NCBI GenBank assembly: GCA_000497125.2
Contig: CM035321.1
Location: 1,082,001-1,146,000 of the forward strand
DNA from: Spironucleus salmonicida
Taxonomy: Eukaryota; Fornicata; Diplomonadida; Hexamitidae
Length of the DNA: 64,000 bases
Direction: 5' to 3'
Shown: piece by piece, positions 58,688 to 64,000 of the stretch
Layout: every line of letters starts with the position of its first letter
How positions within the stretch are numbered: position 1 is the first letter of the stretch
Program-made: the position numbers and the translations under genes
Notes under the pieces: generated by a model
Database searches by the model: none
What the model was told of the DNA's origin: nothing
Seen by the model: the letters and a program-made list of their open reading frames with translations, nothing else

Positions 58688-58721
58688 CGTCCCTAAATTA
58701 TACAGCCCTGCATCAAAGATA

Positions 58722-59294
58722 TCACTTGTAGTCGCGCCTCTCATACCCGCCACGTCTATCACCGCCATCTCTTTTCTCGTATCCACCACGCCTGTCGCCG
58801 CCGTCCCTATCACCACCACGCCTATCATTATAACCGCCACGTCTATCACCACCATCTCTGTCACCACCGCGTCTGTCATTATATCCTCCGCGTCTGTCAC
58901 CGCCATTGAATCCACCACGGTTATCACCACGTTTTGCAAAGCTTTCTCTAATGTTCTTATATACTTCGGCTTCCTCGTCACCACTGACGATGGACAACTT
59001 AACCTCATTCTGCCCAAGGACAAGAGGTGTCTCGGCAAACTCTTCCATAACCTTCTTGGTTGCATCAACGTCTTATTCAGAAAACCTTAGCACGGCCTCA
59101 GTCTTACCAGCGGCATAGTCTACATGCTTGATGAAACCAAACTTTCCAAACACTTCTTTGAGAATCTCGCGTGTTACACGCTGATCCTTGACATCCTCTG
59201 AGTCAGGGCGGAAATCTCTGTCAAATACACCATCATTGACACCAATGACGCCGATATCTGATATCCTAAGGAGGAGGTCCTTAATAAATTCCAT
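58722..59294 (-). CDS. La-type xRRM protein with RGG tail, 190 aa (left copy)
   Basis: ATG 59294 (MEFIKDLLLRISDIGVIG), TGA 58722-58724. Residues ~30-115 resemble the second RRM (RRM_3/xRRM) of La and La-related proteins: TREILKEVFGKFGFIKHVDY, then GKTEAVLRFSE and VLGQNEVKLSIVSGDEEAE, like the La block ending in LEGEVE. The C-terminal third is an RGG/RDGG-rich tail, a general RNA-binding element. The La motif itself is absent. La binds the 3' ends of RNA polymerase III transcripts; related proteins bind telomerase or 7SK RNA, but the target here is unknown. TAA codes Gln in SEQDVD. Confidence 0.7.
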
Positions 59295-59626
59295 TTGGAG
59301 GAAGTGAAAGAGGAGAGGAGAATTTGTGGAGTGGTGTATATAATATTGAACTAACAGAGCGGGGTGGAGATTATTATATAAAACGGGCCACATGATCACG
59401 AATGGAACACGTGAATGCAAAGATTTACAAGGCCTCACAGATTGAGAACCTTAACCAAGTTTTCTTGTCATAATAGTCTTAAAAGTCCGCCGTCGCCGCG
59501 GAACATAGCTAGAGAGGTATAGTATAGGCACACCCGCCTGTATATGCGCATATCGATCGTCCTCAGATTCTAGACGTACTAGATTCCGCACAGGCTAGAA
59601 AAGCGGCTAAGCTCCTCGAATGATAA

Positions 59627-62116
59627 TTTCAGGTATATTGATACTCATTCATTATCAATTTTGTAAAGTATATTTTGCTGTCTCTTCAACATAGAGGTTT
59701 ATATTGATCAATGTTCATGAATAATCACTATCCGTATTTCTCTCATCTATTCTGTTGAACACTGAGAGTTTGATATTCTATGGTTTTTAGAGCTTTAATA
59801 TATTTATATACCATTAATATATAAAAATTATAGATTATTTGATCTTAGCAAATGCGAGATATGTCGTTAGCACGACGTAGGGGGTAACACACAAGTGATC
59901 AAAGAAATAAACGTAAATAATGTGTATTGCCGTAAAAGTTATAATAAATACCCGACTGTGGAATTAGTACTCATATACCTCCTTTACAAACCCCATCTTA
60001 ACTCACATCAAACAGGTTGTGCCAGACTATGAATTAAATGCTCCTGGTAGATACATTAAATAAGGAAGATATCTCATAAGGTGAAGATAGGACTGACTAT
60101 ACCCTACATAACATCTAGTCTGAAATTCAACAGCTTGAATGCCTCAAGTTGGTGATAAAATGATCTTTTGTGCTCAGTTATGATAAGCTTCAAACGCACC
60201 AACCGCTAAATATTAAGTTGGAAACTGCATACTCTAGTAAGGTTTAGGGGGTTATAATACTAAATTTATTTTAAATCATTTTAGGTAAAGTATAGCATCT
60301 AAATTATTAAGTTATCCGTTACGAGTACTCTATTTTCTATATATAGTTATTATATTAAGTAATTAATTATGAATTTATTCATATCAATGTTAGTACTTCG
60401 CCGAATTTTGATTTTTAACTTTTATCATAGAGAGTTATATAGATATTATAAGGAGCACTAGCAAAAATTACTAAAATTATATTAAAAATTAGATGCCATT
60501 AATTGATATTTATTATATAAGCTAATTTATAGTATCTAATCAGAATAAATTAAAATATATTCTAAATATTATTTTGTTTAAGAAGGTCTTCTTCTAATTT
60601 TCATTAATCTTTTAAAATTGACCTATCTGTCAATCATGATTATGTTTTATAATTTTCAAGTTTAAATATAAGATTTGTTATGATATAGAAATGTAGTAAT
60701 GTAATATTTTATACTAACTAAGTAAAGTTTGATCTTTGAATAATCATTACCATAAATATATTTTTTAAAATGTTAATAATTTTTAAATAATTATCTAGGT
60801 TAGAAACTTATAATACCAAAATGATCTAGTTATTCTGATTTTTGTAAGGCATCATACATATTAGTGTTAAACATACAGTATAACATCAATTATCTGGTAC
60901 TATTATTAACTATAAGTGTTACGAATCTTTTACTGCTAGAAAGGAATATTAGTTATTTTGAAGTTTATTCGCTCAAACGACTTAACCATATATTTAATTT
61001 CTAACTATATCGAAAATCCTGCTACTTTTTCCATAATGAGCACAATAAAGTTATTTCTCTATCGTAATTTTATTTAGTTCATATACTCATATTTATTATA
61101 TGCAATTGAATACATGGTTATTATTTAGACTTATTATTTGTGATAACCGCTCATAACTTAAGACTGTTAAATTTTCCTATAGATAAATTATTTAGTAACG
61201 TTTAAAGTAAAGTATATTAATAATTTGGAAAAGCATAAGATACCTGATACTTATAATTTGTATTCCTTATTGATAATTAGAAAATGTATTAATCAAGCGT
61301 ATTCGGCTATATAAATAATAGAAAATTCCAAAACCCGTTTATTGTAGTCTTAGTGATGGTCTAAAATATCAAACAAATTGTAAACTTTACATCCAAAACC
61401 TGACCTTATCTTTAATACTCATTGCCAAAATTCATTATTAATATAGATTATATCAATTTCTTAGTATAAATAACCCAGATATTTGCTACTGAGTAATATC
61501 CTGAAAAGATACAAAATAAAAAAATACAATAACACTACACCTTGTGTTTATATTTCAGTAACAATTTTAAAAAATACTATACAAAATGTAAAAAGATTAT
61601 TCACTCATTATAGGCATAAACACTTTAATTAGCTAATGGTTTATTTGGAAATATTCGTATTATGATGAAAAAGTAGACAACGTATTAGGATAAATTTCGT
61701 TCATTTGTTTACATTTATCTGGATATTTAATAATGCCTACTAATATTGGCACATACGGGTCCTTCGAGCTCCACGAAACACAGTGGTAGATTCTATTTAT
61801 TCCTTGCGAATAAGTTGATTTTAATCAATAAACATGAACTATGGAACTTTTAAAGTTTCATATTTTCGAAAACTACGGTGTACATAATAGTTTGGTTACT
61901 ATTTTGGACAAGATGGGATATTAAAGTCTATAATGACATTATGTTTATATGGCAGTAATACTAAATTCGGTGCATATTCAAAGTCATTAGATATCTAATA
62001 ACTGTGCAACGTGGATGGGGGCTTCATAGGATGCACTTTAGAGTACTAAAAAGATTTAACTGCGTGCATTTGGAAGGAGATAGTATGTCCCATTTATTAT
62101 ACACAGAAATCTTAAA
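59627..62116. other. AT-rich spacer between xRRM repeats (2.5 kb)
   Basis: Loop of the inverted repeat. Very AT-rich, with no convincing gene or ordered repeat on either strand. Confidence 0.5.
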
Positions 62117-62448
62117 TTATCATTCGAGGAGCTTAGCCGCTTTTCTAGCCTGTGCGGAATCTAGTACGTCTAGAATCTGAGGACGATCGATATGCGCATA
62201 TACAGGCGGGTGTGCCTATACTATACCTCTCTAGCTATGTTCCGCGGCGACGGCGGACTTTTAAGACTATTATGACAAGAAAACTTGGTTAAGGTTCTCA
62301 ATCTGTGAGGCCTTGTAAATCTTTGCATTCACGTGTTCCATTCGTGATCATGTGGCCCGTTTTATATAATAATCTCCACCCCGCTCTGTTAGTTCAATAT
62401 TATATACACCACTCCACAAATTCTCCTCTCCTCTTTCACTTCCTCCAA

Positions 62449-63021
62449 ATGGAATTTATTAAGGACCTCCTCCTTAGGATATCAGATATCGGCGTCATTG
62501 GTGTCAATGATGGTGTATTTGACAGAGATTTCCGCCCTGACTCAGAGGATGTCAAGGATCAGCGTGTAACACGCGAGATTCTCAAAGAAGTGTTTGGAAA
62601 GTTTGGTTTCATCAAGCATGTAGACTATGCCGCTGGTAAGACTGAGGCCGTGCTAAGGTTTTCTGAATAAGACGTTGATGCAACCAAGAACGTTATGGAA
62701 GAGTTTGCCGAGACACCTCTTGTCCTTGGGCAGAATGAGGTTAAGTTGTCCATCGTCAGTGGTGACGAGGAAGCCGAAGTATATAAGAACATTAGAGAAA
62801 GCTTTGCAAAACGTGGTGATAACCGTGGTGGATTCAATGGCGGTGACAGACGCGGAGGATATAATGACAGACGCGGTGGTGACAGAGATGGTGGTGATAG
62901 ACGTGGCGGTTATAATGATAGGCGTGGTGGTGATAGGGACGGCGGCGACAGGCGTGGTGGATACGAGAAAAGAGATGGCGGTGATAGACGTGGCGGGTAT
63001 GAGAGGCGCGACTACAAGTGA
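62449..63021 (+). CDS. La-type xRRM protein with RGG tail, 190 aa (right copy)
   Basis: Inverted copy of 58722-59294, complete from ATG 62449 to TGA 63019-63021. One clear amino-acid change (TKNVMEE for TKKVMEE). xRRM at residues ~30-115, RGG repeats from ~125. Confidence 0.7.
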
Positions 63022-63055
63022 TATCTTTGATGCAGGGCTGTATAATTTAGGGACG

Positions 63056-63358
63056 ATGAAGTGAGTAAAATACTATTCATTTTAGTTTAGCGCAGAAAGG
63101 TTGTACGCGCATTCTTTGGGCACTACATCATTTCTCAATATCGAAAAGGTTGCTGCAGCTACGCATAAAACTTTGCCTTCGGATGAGTTTTATATGGCTC
63201 GGTTCTTGCAGCCCGTCCTCCTACTCAACAAAGCTCCCCTTCCTTACTTTATTGACCACGCGCCATTCGCTCTCAGCTGCTTCACGAACTTTATCTATAT
63301 CGGCGAGCCGCTATTGGAGTCGAATGTGAGGGATGATGTCCTGGGTGAAATCCCTGAA
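63056..63358 (+). pseudogene. Truncated copy of the intron-containing gene
   Basis: Copy of 58249-58687 lacking the last ~45 codons; homology ends at about 63358 and the frame runs on into AT-rich DNA. It has GGG where the left copy has GGGG (near 63118). With the 25-nt intron this copy is out of frame, and only a 30-nt intron (63061-63090) would restore it. Confidence 0.6.
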
Positions 63359-64000
63359 CCTAAAAAATTGCAAGTGCTAGTGTTATATAAAATAACATTT
63401 AAATACATACTAATTATTAAAACACTTCTTACAAATCTTCAGATTTAACAAAAAAATGGTTATTTTAAAATATTTACAAGCAAAATCTTTATTGATAATG
63501 AAGTTTATATCAAGTTTTCATCTTTGAATGAATATTATTACTGAAATTTGGGAAAATACGGATAAAATATCATTAATATTATCAGTTTGAATTTAATTTC
63601 AGGATGTGCAATATTTTATTAATTTATGATAAGGTATTACATTCATAATTTAATGTAAAGCTATAGACGATTATTTCTAATCTATATTCATAGATCCATA
63701 AATAATTAAATTACACATCGTGGTAGCGCTTTAATCATTTTAAATCTGCTTGTTTTCGGATTTCGCAATTTTCAAGTTAAAGGTCTCGATTAAAAGTTTA
63801 TAATAATATTAACTGTTCACGAAAATCAAGTATTTGATCAATATATTCTTCACATTTAGTCATAAGATGTTATTTTTATGCTAGGAGATCAACTTTATCT
63901 AGTTCAAGTGTTAAAATTTTCTACCGAAGAAGCGTTAGTTCAGATAAACCCACTTCAGGTATGGAGTTTTACTTTACTTATTTTATTTCATCTGTATTTT
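63359..64000. other. AT-rich flank
   Basis: No gene, RNA or repeat supported. Confidence 0.5.

Larger units (their letters stand above)
58385..59626. repeat. Inverted repeat around the xRRM gene, left copy (1.24 kb)
   Basis: Reverse complement of 62117-63358 with few differences. It contains the xRRM gene, its upstream region and most of the neighbouring gene. Confidence 0.9.
62117..63358. repeat. Inverted repeat around the xRRM gene, right copy (1.24 kb)
   Basis: Mirror of 58385-59626. It stops inside the intron-containing gene just after the residues GEIPE. Confidence 0.9.

Noticed and set aside
58722-59068. 129-codon Val-rich ORF over the RGG tail
   Set aside because: Out-of-frame shadow of the xRRM/RGG gene.

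Overview
The window looks like nuclear DNA of a hexamitid diplomonad, most like the free-living Hexamita/Trepomonas type (inference). The strongest evidence is the genetic code: long, recognisable proteins (kinesin, NEK kinase, MFS and AEC transporters, STPG protein, Fcf2 domain, WD40 protein) read through many in-frame TAA and TAG codons, which fall where Gln is expected, and all end at TGA. In the kinesin the invariant Gln of the P-loop is itself a TAA. Ciliary and mitotic genes, almost no introns and convergent gene ends only 11-19 bp apart fit a diplomonad. Gene bodies are often GC-rich and most gaps are very AT-rich. No rRNA, tRNA or CRISPR was seen.

Layout. The window is dominated by nested duplications. 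A large inverted repeat has arms at about 4.24-15.67 kb and 38.24-49.63 kb. Each arm carries a NEK kinase (whole only on the right), a type B surface protein, a small ORF, a broken type A surface gene, a leucine-rich protein (whole only on the left) and an MFS transporter (whole only on the left). The 22.6 kb between the arms holds a 0.46 kb (TAA)n tract, an MMS19-like HEAT protein, the longest type A surface gene, an STPG protein, small ORFs, an AEC transporter, a WD40 protein and two more type B genes. A direct repeat (1.90-3.58 kb and 21.94-23.63 kb) carries the end of a type A gene, a decayed surface gene, a structured-RNA candidate, a 79-residue gene and the start of the STPG gene.

From 50.87 to 57.89 kb a near-identical 1.88 kb GC-rich inverted pair flanks a kinesin gene. 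Each copy encodes a small membrane protein, an Fcf2-like rRNA-processing protein, a Yju2/CWC16-like splicing factor and the 5' half of a larger gene whose AT-rich 3' half differs between copies. From 58.38 to 63.36 kb another inverted pair carries a La-type xRRM/RGG protein and a neighbour that seems to need a 25-nt intron.

The most unusual theme is mosaicism. Several genes switch abruptly from AT-rich, diverged sequence to GC-rich sequence that is nearly identical between copies, inside one reading frame. This suggests repeated gene conversion among surface-protein and housekeeping paralogues. Because TAR means Gln, AT drift can turn CAR into TAR without breaking a gene. With TGA the only stop, long chance ORFs are common in AT-rich DNA, so short AT-rich ORFs are given low confidence.
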